Source of the DNA: Rhizophagus irregularis
Taxonomy: Eukaryota > Glomeromycota > Glomeromycetes > Glomerales > Glomeraceae
Direction: 5' to 3'
NCBI RefSeq assembly: GCF_026210795.1
Contig: NC_089445.1
Location: 1,798,001-1,862,000, forward strand
Length of the DNA stretch: 64,000 bases
The notes under the pieces were generated by a model. It saw only the letters and a list, made by a program, of their open reading frames with translations. It did not search any database and had not been told where the DNA came from. The translations under genes and the position numbers were made by a program. Shown here in pieces: positions 14,442 through 26,270 of this stretch; the stretch's first letter is position 1, and each line of letters starts with the position of its first letter.

Positions 14442-14639
14442 CACTGGTCGAAGTGGTATGGATTCCACTATGGAAATCTTGGTATACGTGTCCAATTTAC
14501 ATAAAATTTCCATAACATTTCCACAAAAACTGGAAACTTCATTGAAATCTGGCGTACACCATGGAAATTGAACAGGTTTCCACCAAATTTTAATAGTATA
14601 AACTTCATGTAAACTAACCATATATCCCTTCGATCTGTG
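14442..14639. mobile_element. MITE copy 1, 198 bp
   Basis: Terminal inverted repeats: left CACTGGTCGAAGTGGTATGG, and the right end reads the same inward with about 16 of 20 matches. It is flanked by a direct repeat ACTA (14438-14441 and 14640-14643). The third tandem unit has the empty site with a single ACTA ('ccatactataaaa', about 16158-16170). It is non-autonomous, with no transposase frame. The superfamily is undecided: the CACTG start recalls CACTA elements, but a 4-bp duplication is unusual for them. Confidence 0.8.
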
Positions 14640-15324
14640 ACTATAAAAATTTTTAAATTCAAACATAATTCGATTATTTAAAAAACATATGTCACATAAT
14701 ATCATGATTGCCTGTTTAAATATATATTATTTTAATCTCACTGGGAACAGTAACTTTATTAAGAAATAAAATTATACATAAACATAAAACATTTCTTTGA
14801 TAGCACCTCATCCAACCAGCAGATGTATCCAGAGAGCATTAAATATATATATTATTAATAAATATTTAAAATATATTGCCATTCATTTAATTAAATTTTG
14901 AATCCACTCCTGTACTGTATGTCCGTTTAAGACTTAATATCTTCGTGATAACGTCTTAAGACTGATGCGTTAAATAATAAATATTAGATAATGGATAGAG
15001 ATGTTAGAATATCACCGAACTACGAACTGAATTTCAAATTAAGTAAATTAAGTTAAAGATAATTTCAAATGTACAATGCAATTTAAATTAGTAATTGGTT
15101 ATTGTTCAGTCGATTAGGAATATGTGAAGTATTAGTAGCACTAATTTATTAGGCCAGTATCACTAAGTTAATTAGAACTAAATCCTATTGGTCACTACAG
15201 TATTCCTACTATGTATAAATTGGTTATTTCTGTCTTTGACTATTTCCTCATCCAATGATTATTTATTATTAATCGGATAAAATAATTCACATATCACAAA
15301 TCACAAATTATATTAACTATACTA

Positions 15325-15520
15325 CACTGGTCGAAGTGGTATGGTTTCCACTATGGAAACCCTGGTATACGTGTCCAATTTACATAAAATTTCCATAACA
15401 TTTCCACAAAAACTGGAAACTTCATTGAAATCTGGCGTACACCATGGAAATTGAACAGGTTTCCACCAAATCTTAATAGTATAAACTTCATGTAAACTAA
15501 CCATATCTCTTCGATCTGTG
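15325..15520. mobile_element. MITE copy 2, 196 bp
   Basis: This is the same element as at 14442-14639, at the homologous place of tandem unit 2, with the same ends and the same ACTA flanks. It is a passenger of the segmental duplication rather than an independent insertion. Confidence 0.8.
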
Positions 15521-16460
15521 ACTATAAAAATTTTTAAATTCAAACATAATTCGATTATTTAAAAAACATATGTCACATAATATCATGATGCCTGTCTTAA
15601 TATATATTATTTTTAATCTCACTGGGAGCAGTAACTTTATTAAGAAATAAAATCTTACGTAAACATAAAACATTTCTTTGATAGCACCTCATCCAACCAG
15701 CAGATGTACCCAGAGAGCACTAAATATATATTATTAATAAATATTTAAAATATATTGCCAATTAAGTATGTCCGTTTAAGAGTTAATATCTTCGTGATAA
15801 CGTCTTAAGACTGATGTGTTAAATAATAAATATTAGATAATGGATAAATATTAGAATATTATCAAACTACGAACTGAATTTCAAATTAAGCTAAAGATAA
15901 CTTCAAATGTACGTGTAATTTAGCAATCGGTTATTGCTCAGTCGATTAGGAATATGCGCAGAATTAGTAGCACCAATTTATTAGGCCAATGCCACTGGAG
16001 TAGTTAGCACTAATTCCTATTGGTCACTGCAATATTCCTACTATGTATAACTTGGTTATTTCTGTCTTTGACTGATATCTCTATTCTCTTATCCAATGAT
16101 TATTTATTATTAATCGGATAAAATAATTCACATATCACAAATCACAAATTATATTAACCATACTATAAAATTTTTAAATTCAAACATAATTCAATTATTT
16201 AAAAGAAGTATGTCACATAATATCATGATTGCCTGTCTAAATATATAGTATTATTTTTAATCTCACTGGGAGCAGTAACTTTATTAAGAAAATTTTACAT
16301 AAACATAAAATATTTCTTTGATAGCACCTCATCCAACCAGAGACGTACCCAGAGAACACCAAATATATAAGTGTTAATATCTTCGCGATAACTGTGTTAC
16401 ACATTTAATGCTGATGCGTTAAATAATAAATATTAGATGATGGATAATATCACCGAATTG

Positions 16461-17385
16461 TGAAGCAGTTTGAATGATATTTTAACATTCCTATTCAATA
16501 ATTGTGTTATTATGCGGACGATGTTTTATATAAATAACTCAATAAGTTTAGTTAGCATGTATTTTGCGTGTAAAATTTAATATATGTAATATTTTTAATC
16601 TAAATGATGTAATGCTTCAAAGATATTTATGCAATAGTAATTTACTTGTACCTTAGTCAAAAATATCAGCTGCATAATAAACTATGTTAAAAGGTCATTA
16701 CCTATAAAAATTATTATCATCCCCGTTTTCGAATTATTGTAATTCAATATTTCTTGCTTATAAATTACGTTGATTACTCTAAATTTTTTAGTGTTATTAC
16801 ATCATTGTTTAAATTAAAATTATCGTGTAACCTTAAAATTATGATTTTCATCTGAAAATAACAAATAAATTTAAGTAATCAAAAAATATACTAGATCACA
16901 CTAATTCGAAAACGGAAATAATTGATGCCAACTTTTTCGATTGATGCCAGCGTAATAAGCATATACCTGCCTATTATTTTCTCTTGGCCATAATGATTAG
17001 TAATTAATTTATTTGTATATTCACACACTAAATTATAATATTTAAATAAATAGAGTAGCTAAACGCCTTATTTATCTTAGTTATTGTTGATTATTATTTA
17101 TTATTTATTTATTTTTTTCTTTTTACTTTTCCATTTTTTTATTTCACACGAATTTTAAGGAATCAAAAAAAAGTAAGGACAATAAGAAAGAAAATAAAAA
17201 TGGGAATTATGTTCATATGTTAGATATTTATTATCATTTTATCTTGCTTTTATATAGAAGCTAAAAAAAGTTTAAAAGAAGCTTATCAATAAAAAGCAGA
17301 TATTATCATAAATATTTAAATATTTGTAATACAACCCTTAATCTTATTACATAATTCTAATCTAATTTCCTTATAAATTAAAAAT
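16461..17385. other. Non-coding stretch
   Basis: AT-rich DNA with no gene, RNA or clear repeat that I can support. Confidence 0.5.
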
Positions 17386-17387
17386 GG

Positions 17388-17516
17388 AAGGGTCCAGAAA
17401 TTACGTGTTTAGAAGGGTTTCTTTATTTATCACACCTATATATAGTAAATATCATCCTACCTTTTAGATCACAAGAGGGGCCATATTAACTTATAAACAC
17501 GTGATTTCTGGCCCTT
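17388..17516. mobile_element. Small TIR element (MITE candidate), 129 bp
   Basis: Left end AAGGGTCCAGAAATTACGTG (17388 onward) and the right end, read inward from 17516, AAGGGCCAGAAATCACGTG, are inverted copies over about 24 bp with one indel and one substitution. There is no coding content. A target-site duplication is not obvious. Confidence 0.5.
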
Positions 17517-17520
17517 ACCT

Positions 17521-18326
17521 TAGTTAATATTAGTATATAAAATCCTTCTATTCACGAGAGATTTATTTTTCTTTGATTCGATTTTTGTTATTTTATTTAT
17601 TTTCACTCCATGTTACCTTAACCTCAAAATGTAACATATCCCCGGAACTTATAACATAAATTCGTGAAAATTTATTCGGCTTGTATATATTTGGATAATT
17701 AGGAGTTCCTTTTCCAAATTCTGGTCTGAGACTCTGAGTCCATTACATATGACTAATGATAAACTTACAATCATGTTTTTTTATTGTAGAAACTAGAAAA
17801 GTGGGTTTCCAGATGATATATATATACATACAAAGGTTATACGGACTTTCCATCCTTTTTTTATTGATGATATGACTATAAAATGTGCTGATGTAATACC
17901 CAAAACTCATTTATGTAAGTTCAGAAAACAAATTTTCAAGTTCAATTACATCATTCCTGTATTGCCGTCATTGTATAAATTACTAAATTAATTTAGTAAT
18001 TACCAAATTAACATAAATGTTGTAGTCCAAATCTAACATGGAACAAGCCATATCCGAAATTCAATCTTACCCAAAGTTTGATCATGTTCCAACTTAAATA
18101 GGTTAATGTCTAAATCTTGGTCAGGTAGGAATAACTGTGATTAGTAACCAATAACGCTATTCGGATTATCACTGTGATTTTTAATTTTAGATAATTGTAG
18201 GACAGCATTAGTACAGCATTATAGCTTACATATTTGTTATTTGCCATGGTGTTACATAGATAGATACAGTACATCGAACTTCAAAAAAAAAAATTCGAGA
18301 ATTTTTTTTTTCGGTGAAAAATTTTA
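17521..18326. other. Intergenic and 5' flank of the CCDC47 homologue
   Basis: No gene is seen. The last 50 bases before the ATG at 18327 are an A/T-homopolymer leader. No recognisable core promoter motif can be asserted. Confidence 0.45.
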
Positions 18327-20281
18327 ATGATGACAACTCGTTTACCAAAAATTATTTTTTCATTAGTTGCAATACTACTGTTATTACAAGTAATAACAAG
18401 AGTAGTGGTTGCGGGTATGTAAATATAACTGCAATCTAGACATTTTCTTCATTTCAGTAAGAGATTTCATTTATGTAGATCTACTTTTTAGATGAATTTG
18501 ATGAGGAAGAACTTAAATTCTCACCAGAACCAGAAAAAGAAAGTTATCAAGAAGTCCCTGAACCAAAGCCTCTCTATGTACCTCCATGTTTGTATTTATT
18601 TTGTTTCCCCTCATATATTTTCAGCTATTCTTCTATATTTACTTAAACATTATTTTATACAATTAGCGCGACCAAAATTCGAGTTATCAGAATTTCGTCG
18701 AGAAATATTTATGATATGTTGCATTGTTGCATATTTGATTAATTATCTCATTGGCAAAGAGAAAAATGAAAAAGTTGCAAAAAAATGGTATTTTATTTTA
18801 TTTTTATGTTGTTTAAAAATTGTTTCTGAATTTCTCTTAAACAAAAGATTCTATTATTCTTATAGGATGGAAACTCATATTTCATTATTCAAAGATAATT
18901 TTGCACTTGTCGGATTTGCGAATGATAATAGTAAGCCTCTTATAAGGGATGGTCCAGCAGATTATGTTTTTTATCTTAGCGGTCGTAGAAATTGTCAGTT
19001 TGTTCATGGAAGAATTACGGTACTTGATTTTAAAAATTTTCTTCTTTTTATTTATTTATTTATTTATTTTAATTAAATTTTATTACCGAATATTATAATT
19101 ATCTAGCTTAAACCAAGACATAATTTGATTCAAACAATTACAAACATTATTATTTCTCAATTTAGCAGTAAAGTCATAGAAGATTCAGTGGTTAGTAAAA
19201 ATTTTTTTTGTCTTTTTTTCTTCTCTTTGGAGATATTTTCATCTAATTAGTTAATTTGCAACCATACTCTAGTCACTTCATGTTTATATGAATGGTGATT
19301 ATGAAGATTTTGTTTTCGGCGTTACAAAAAAAGATCGTTCTAGAGAATTCCGAACATCTCGATACGATTTGGTACGAATTTTTGTTTAAATTTATAAACT
19401 TAATATTTTATATATTAACATCTTTTTTATACATGTATAGAGTGATTTCACAAAACAAGTCAATAATAATCATCTTCCAGGAAGTTTATATGCACAAACT
19501 GAATCTTCTGATATTACCGATACTTTTCTTACCAGGCAAGTTGTCGATTTATTACAAAAGTCGGAACCTTATTTAAATGCTCTTATCGTGACAGATCAAC
19601 CACGTGTCAGACCAGAAAAGTAGGCATTTTATAATAGAATATGACTTTGACATACTAAGACAAGATTACTAAAAAGCTTATTTTAAAATTGTTTGTAGAG
19701 TTGTTGAGAATCAACCAAAATTGTTGACAGTTTATTGTTCTATTCCCGAAGATCTATCTAAACTAGACGACACTTTATATGTTTCAGAATTAATTATGTA
19801 TTTGATCGATTTCATTCCTGAAAGATGTTCATTCAAGATAGAGGTATATAACATTATTTTTTTAAAAAGAATAATTTTATCATATTTGTTACTTATTTTT
19901 TTTATAATTTAGACAAAGAATAAACTTAAGAAAAATAGAGAAGAGGCAGATAAAATAATAAATAAGGCTTTGGAAGCTGAAAGACAAGAAGTAATTAAAG
20001 ATCTATTATTTTTCTATTTTTACATGATTATCAACTAAATCAATTTTTTTTTGACATTTAAGGCTATTCAACAGAAAAAGGTTGAAAAGAAACGTGCTGA
20101 AGCTGAACGTGTTGCTAAATTATCACCTGAAGAACAACGAAAGGTAAGAATGTTTATTTTATGTATTCGTTTGGTCAAAGAATAAAATATTTATTTCATT
20201 ATAAATTTATTTTAGTATGAAGAAAGAGAACGCAAACGAGAATTAAAAAAGAAACAAAAGAAATTGATTAAGAAAGCATAG
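18327..20281 (+). CDS. CCDC47-like ER membrane protein (PAT complex), 11 exons
   Basis: Exons 18327-18414, 18492-18587, 18667-18787, 18866-19019, 19107-19190, 19273-19371, 19441-19619, 19699-19843, 19913-19990, 20063-20143 and 20216-20281 give about 396 residues; all introns are GT-AG and 48-88 bp long. The order matches the CCDC47 family: an N-terminal signal peptide (residues 1-29), an acidic lumenal segment, one membrane helix (IFMICCIVAYLINYLIG, about 74-91), the cytosolic core (GFANDNSKPLIRDGPADYVF, LPGSLYAQTESSD, YCSIPEDL, LIDFIPERCSFKIE) and a highly charged C-terminal coiled coil (about 323-396). Known CCDC47 acts with the multipass translocon at the ER, in membrane-protein biogenesis and ribosome binding. 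Human CCDC47 is longer (483 residues), mainly in the acidic part. The start is the first of two adjacent ATGs that open the signal peptide. Confidence 0.9.
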
Positions 20282-20548
20282 ACAATATGCATTTCATATG
20301 ATTATCATTCTGTTGATCGTTTGATATGCGTGTTATACGGGTCGCTAAAAGAATATTTCTATTATCATTTTATATTATTTACTTTATTTCATTGTATAAT
20401 TTTAATATAAACATTTCCATTAATAGAATTTTGATTGTAAAAAAAAAAAATAATAATTTTTTTACTTAATAAAAAAAGAACACTTAAGGTAATGATAATG
20501 ATGATTATTATTCCGTGATGACAAATATATTATATAATATTATTTGAA

Positions 20549-21413
20549 TTAAGTAATCAAAGACTTTCCAGTACGAGCACTAGTTGGAATCAATGGTAAT
20601 AATGCGGTCGCAACATTTCTGCCTTCTTCGGCTAATACATTAAATGTTGCTAAAGCATTTCTCTAATGGAATAATTAGAAAAGTATTTTAAATTTATAGT
20701 ATAAATAATAAAATAAATTAATAAATATATTAATAATGAGATTATTTACCGTATCTACTATTTCAATCTGTATTCCTAAACCATTAAGGTATTGTCTAAT
20801 ATGTGATGGAATCGGAACAACCGATTTTCCAGTCCCAAATATCAATAATTCTTTATTAGGTATTTTTTTAAAAAAAAATTTTATATATTAGTTATTATTA
20901 TTAATAAAAATAAAATCATGCAGTAATATATATAGTAAGCTCACCTGGCCTAGGTTTTATAACTTCAAACACTTTTAAAAAATCAGTGGTCCAATTATTG
21001 AATACGCTACCTTTTCCGTGATCACCTTGAGGTACATCCCACATAATTAAATCACCATTCAATAAAATAACAGGACCTTTAACTTCAATTTCATTACTGG
21101 TTATAAACCCATCATTTGTTAATCTAGATAACATTTGAATAGAATGTATTGCTGAACCATCAAACATATTCTTAAATGCTGAAGCCATTGGTGTTGGAAC
21201 GATCGTATCAGAAACTGGTGGTTTTTCATAATTGAATTTTGAGGAAGAAGAGGAAGGTTTGGAGTTTGAATCGTCAAAGAATGGTAAAGAGGTATGTAAA
21301 GAACAAAGTGGGTATAAGTTGGGAGACTGTCGAAAGAATAATTTTGTTGATGCAACTCGATTAATTGGGAATGTTTTCGGAGACCGAAAAGATAATTTAA
21401 CTAAAAAGTTCAT
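20549..21413 (-). CDS. NDUFAF3-like mitochondrial complex I assembly factor
   Basis: Exons (minus) 21413-20945, 20850-20750 and 20662-20549 give about 227 residues. The N-terminus (about 45 residues, Arg/Ser-rich, no acids until FFDDSN) looks like a mitochondrial presequence. The Mth938/DUF498 domain follows: IQMLSRLTNDGFITSNEIEV, GPVILLNGDLIMWDV, the exon-2 core ELLIFGTGKSVVPIPSHIR and the family signature NALATFNVLAEEGRNVATAL in exon 3. NDUFAF3 helps assemble the membrane arm of NADH dehydrogenase. It is convergent with the CCDC47 homologue, with 267 bp between their stops. A fungal gene of this family is expected; it is a single copy here with no defects. Confidence 0.9.
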
Positions 21414-22694
21414 ATTTATTAAGCATGTATGTAAAAGAAAATTGCCCTCGTGACATTAGATAATTTCAATCTCGATTAGATGTAATTAAAATAATTAAAA
21501 ATGTAAATGTAACATGACGTAACCAATCCTCGGATAGTATACTGAAAAGTGGACACGGAAAAAAGTACGGAAAACGCACGACTCCGTAATTTAATGCGTC
21601 TTTTCTTTGTATCAAAAAATCATGTGACGCATAATTATAACAGAGTTTCGCATTGTTTCGCATAATGTATATGAAATTATGAAATGTTTGTTTGTCAGAC
21701 GTCTTCTGATCAATTCTTTGATCGCTAAAAATTTTTTGATTGGTTCAAAATTCTTTTTTTGACTTTTTTTAGACGAGTAAATATGGGGTTTAGCGTGAGA
21801 GCAACGCCAAGACTTTATTTATATTTTTTTGTCATTTTTTTATCTGCTTTACTAAAAAAAAAAATATTGTGGCTGTTTATGATAAAGATTTACAGTATCA
21901 AAAATAAACGAAGCATAAGTGATATTCTTTTAAAAAAAGAGAGACTTTTTTCAGCGAAAAAGTTTTTATTCTTCATATGAACGAAATAGTTTATGTAGAA
22001 ATTCTTTATTCTTTTTTATCCTTCTTTTGAACGAATAAATCCTGGATAAACAAAAAAAAAGGAATCATCACCAAATATGGATAAACGACCCTTGTCATGA
22101 GATCGGGGATTGAACGTTTAAAAGGTCAGAAGGACACAATCGGTCGATTAATTATTACTGATTGTCTTAGTGGCTTTGTATTGTAATTTCAGGTTTTTAT
22201 TGTTATTAGAACTTTCGATACATTAAAAAAAAAACTTTAAATTAAAAAAAAAAACTCCTTTGGAGACTGGATTACTGGATTACTGGATTGGAGAAGGATT
22301 GAATAAATTGTATTTTAACTTATTATTATTAAAGCATACAAATTAGTGTAATATGTTAATCACATGAAACCATTTGTTTATCGTAATAGATGATTACTCA
22401 CATGATTTCGGTGATTTCGGTAAATCTGATTATTTAATTATTTTATTTTTAAATAGTAAAATTGAAAGACGTTTTAGATATAAAAAGAATCAAATTTTTT
22501 TTTTTCTTTTTTTTTAAAAAAAATTCTCTCTTATAAAAATTAAAAAATCTAGTAATTTTAATATCTAATTTTAATATACAAAATTTTTCAAAAAAAAAGG
22601 AAATTTTCGATTTCTTCCTTGATTTGTGAAAACACTAATATACTAATACAATTAAATAACAAACAAAAATATTTTTTTGGGAAAATAAAGAAAA
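21414..22694. promoter_or_regulatory. Divergent intergenic region between NDUFAF3 and MFS genes
   Basis: About 1.3 kb separates the two divergently transcribed genes, so it should contain both promoters. Visible features are homopolymers and a 'tggattac' microrepeat (about 22263-22292). I see no firm TATA box. The open frames inside (21466-21663, 21759-21980) have no recognisable product. Confidence 0.4.
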
Positions 22695-24538
22695 ATGAAT
22701 TTACGATCAATAAAATTAACTTCGAGCTTTTTAGCTGCGCTTTTTATATCTTCAGTATGTGGTACACAATATCTTTTCTCAGCATATAGTACTTCATTAG
22801 CAGAACGTTTAGATTTTAGTTCTGTTGAAGTAAATACAATCGGAAGTGCTGCAAATTATGGTGTTTATTTGTGTAAGCCACTTTTTGGTTATATTGCCGA
22901 CAATTATGGAGGAAGAAGGTACTTTAAATTACGTACCGTCACGTGCCAACTGACATGAACATTTTATTAAGATTATTTTGATTTATTATAATATAGGACA
23001 ACGTTTATTGCTTCCTTTGGCATATTCCTAGGATATTTTTGTCTTGCAATGACATATAATGGAAATTTTTCTGATTCGTCATTCTTACTATGTGCTTTAT
23101 ATGTGTTCATTGCGGGAATGGCATCATCTGCAGGTAAATTCTTGCTTACGTTATATCCGCAGTACCGAATTCATTTTCGTACCAATATATAATTATTTTT
23201 TTTTTTCCTTTGTAGGTTTGGTATCAAGTCTTGTAACAATCGTAAGAATTACTTTAATTTTTAAATCTTTTCATCGCTAAAATAATTTTTTTTATTTAAC
23301 ACGACATAAAATTGTTTCCTTTTCTTCTGATACACATGTAATTTAGGCGAAAAATATTAAATCCTTCAGAGGAATAGCATTTGGAGCTCCAATAGCATTG
23401 TTCGGATTATCCGCAGCAATATATTCAGAAATAAATACACTTTGGTTTAAAAAAGATACATACCATTTCTTACTTTTTATTGCTATAAGTTCGGGAGTAT
23501 GTATGTTTATTGGAAGTTGGTTTCTAGTTGTAGTACCACCACCGAATAATCAAGACGAAATTGTTGTAGAAGAAGAAGGTTGTTCTTCTCATGTCACTTC
23601 GAAAGTAAATACAGTTGGTAAATCTGATAAATCTGAAAATACGCCGTTGTTAAATAAAGTAAAAGAAGAAGTTGACATTGGTGGATGGGACTTATTTTAT
23701 AACCATGATGCTAAAGTGTTGGCCATGTCTATGTTTTTTATTGCTGGTACAGGATTAATGTACATTAATAATGTCGGTTCGATAATTAAATCGCTATATT
23801 TCGCTTCATCAACTCATCCTCATACTACGTTACCGAACTCTGAAGATAATTCGTCTTCATCACATATTCAAGAATTACAAAATATGCATGTATTTTTTCT
23901 TTCAGTTTTTTCTTGTTTAGGAAGATTATCTGTCGGAGTTATATCGGATTTAGCGGGATTATTATTTAACTTACCTCGATTATGGTTTTTTATAATTTCT
24001 GGTTTTTGGTTATTTTTGGCTCAATTGTTAATTTTATTTTACGTCAATGACTTGGATAAATTATTGATCGTTACCATATTGGTCGGATTTGGTTTTGGTA
24101 ATTTATATGCTATTGGTCCCACAATTGTTAGTGAATGGTTTGGCACTAAAAGATTTGGATTGAATTGGTAAGTTTTTTTTTAAACCAAATTAAAAAAAAA
24201 TTTCATAACGATAATTATATCTAATTTATATTTTAAAACTTTTTTAAAATAATAGGGGAATGATTGCATGCGTAAGTACAATATTTTTTTTTCTTCATGC
24301 AGGTTCCAAATATGTGAATTTAATTAACACCGTTACATTTCTCTTTCTATAGATTCCAGCGTTTGGCGGACAATTATTTAATTTATTATTTGGTTTTAAT
24401 AATGACCAACATCAACATCATCACTGTTTAGGGCAAAATTGTTATGATTCCGTATTTTATATTAGCGCATTCGCTTGTCTATTCAGTATTTGCATTTCTT
24501 TAAGATTATTATATACTAAAAAAATAGAAAATAATTAA
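22695..24538 (+). CDS. Major facilitator transporter, Mch1/nodulin-like type, six exons
   Basis: Exons 22695-22918, 22997-23133, 23216-23241, 23347-24167, 24256-24271 (only 16 bp) and 24353-24538 give about 469 residues with about 12 hydrophobic segments and a hydrophilic central loop (about residues 205-245). Motifs: the N-terminal GTQYLFSAYSTSLAERL, the loop-2 signature LFGYIADNYGGRR, RGIAFGAPIALFGLSAAIYS and the C-terminal half signature LGRLSVGVISDLAGL. This pattern is typical of the fungal Mch1 and plant nodulin-like/NFD4 branch, whose substrates are mostly unknown, so no substrate is claimed. The terminal exon has a His/Gln-rich loop. Its 3' end and trailer are reiterated several times downstream, which is unusual. 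Confidence 0.85.
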
Positions 24539-24539
24539 T

Positions 24540-25800
24540 TTTTATTTATTTATTTAATACATCCAATTTTAAAAAAATTCTCTAGCCTGGAGATACAAAA
24601 TACAAAAAAAAAGTTGTCGATATAGATATACAGTACATATAATACATACATACATAGACATTTTTTTTTTATTTTTAATAAAAAATATATATTATATACA
24701 ATATATATAAACACGTTGACCATTATTTGTTATGATTCGTCCGTATTTTATTTTAGCGCTATTCAGTATTTGCATTTCTTTTTATTATATACTAAAATAG
24801 AAAATACTAAAATAGAAAATAATTAATTTTTTTTATTTATTTAATACATCCAATTTAAAAAAAAAAAAATCTAGCCTATCATACTAGAGATTGTCGATAT
24901 AGATATACGCACATATTTTTTTTATGATTCCGTCCATATTTCATATTAGCGCATTCGCTTGTCTATTCAGTATTTGCATTTCTTTAATTTCTTTTAGATT
25001 ATTATATTCTAAAAAAAATAGAAAATAATCAATTTTTTTATTTATTTAATACATCCAATTTTAAAAAAATGTTCTAGCCTACCATACTAAAGATACAATT
25101 GTCGATATAAATATACAGTACACATACACACATTTATTTTTTTTTATATCATATTAATTAAAAATATATATTATATACATATATATAAACACGTTGACCA
25201 TTATTTGTTATGATTCGTCCGTATTTTATTTTAGCGCTATTCAGTATTTGCATTTCTTTTTATTATATACTAAAATAGAAAATACTAAAATAGAAAATAA
25301 TTAATTTTTTTTATTTATTTAATACATCCAATTTAAAAAAAAAAATCTAGCCTATCATACTAGAGATTGTCGATATAGATATACGCACATATTTTTTTTA
25401 TGATTCCGTCCATATTTCATATTAGCGCATTCGCTTGTCTATTCAGTATTTGCATTTCTTTAATTTCTTTTAGATTATTATATTCTAAAAAAAATAGAAA
25501 ATAATCAATTTTTTTATTTATTTAATACATCCAATTTTAAAAAAATGTTCTAGCCTACCATACTAAAGATACAATTGTCGATATAAATATACAGTACACA
25601 TACACACATTTATTTTTTTTTATATCATATTAATTAAAAATATATATTATATACATATATATAAACACGTTGACCATTATTTGTTATGATTCGTCCGTAT
25701 TTTATTTTAGCGATATTCAGTATTTGCATTTCTTTTAAATATACTAAAATAGAAATTGTTTATTTGTTTAATACATATAACTTAAACAAAAATTTCTAGC
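24540..25800 (+). repeat. Tandem copies of the MFS gene 3' end and trailer
   Basis: Fragments matching the last exon from 'gttatgattc' to 'ttcagtatttgcatttcttt' recur at about 24729, 24926, 25207, 25404 and 25683, each followed by the trailer motif 'ctagcctaccatactagaga' and a TA-rich tract. A composite unit of about 477 bp, starting 'cgttgaccattatttgttat', occurs at 24716, 25194 and 25670. The first two are nearly identical and the third is truncated. Frames are broken, so these are untranslatable tail copies. Confidence 0.85.
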
Positions 25801-26201
25801 CTACCATACTAGAGATACAAAATAGATACTGTATATAATTTTTTAATTTTGTATTAATAATAAAAATATATTAATACAAAATTGTTATGGTACTATGGTT
25901 ATGTATGGTAATATATTTTTTTTAATAAAGGCGTAACTTCTATGAAGCTGATATAAGATCATCAAACCACTTGGCAGGTATATTCTTTTTTCTTAAATCT
26001 ATCGAGAGTGATGATAAAGATTTATCCTAATTCTAATCCTAATCGAAATCGTATTCCTAATCGATTTGATAATAGAGTAGCAGGCACTAGCAGCCAACCT
26101 TCCTTAACTTAGGATACCGAAAATTACGTAACAATAAATTAAATGATAAACAATCCTCTAACATCTAAATACTAAAAAATTTGTCAAAAAAAAAATTAAA
26201 A

Positions 26202-26270
26202 TGTGAGTGAGATCTTAGGCTAGAATCGAACTAGCCAAAACACGATATGCTCTCCACCAGGATAACATTA
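26202..26270 (-). repeat. tRNA-derived SINE-like head, unit A
   Basis: Read on the minus strand, a box-A-like 'tggtggagagc' is followed about 30 bases later by a T-arm 'ggctaGTTCGATTCtagcc' (26218-26236) with a perfect 5-bp stem and a box-B-like loop. The rest does not fold into a complete tRNA, so I read it as tRNA-derived (SINE or tRNA relic), not a functional tRNA. Confidence 0.4.

Larger units (their letters stand above)
14166..16460. repeat. Tandem segmental repeat, three units of about 0.85 kb
   Basis: Units begin at about 14166, 15029 and 15876, each with 'gaatttcaaattaag' followed by 'caaatgtac' and 'cagtcgattaggaatatg'. Units 1 and 2 are very similar along their length. Unit 3 is more diverged and lacks an internal segment of about 200 bp (a small transposon, listed separately). 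No gene is supported. The repeated minus-strand open frames of 64-88 codons in units 1 and 2 lie within and around that transposon and are not taken as genes. Confidence 0.85.

Noticed and set aside
14439-15543. Repeated minus-strand frames ending TPDFNEVSSFCGNVMEILCK
   Set aside because: They lie within and around a 198-bp TIR element, overlap each other in two frames and have no independent support; their conservation follows from the tandem duplication.
21232-21453. Plus-strand open frame
   Set aside because: Antisense shadow of NDUFAF3 exon 1.
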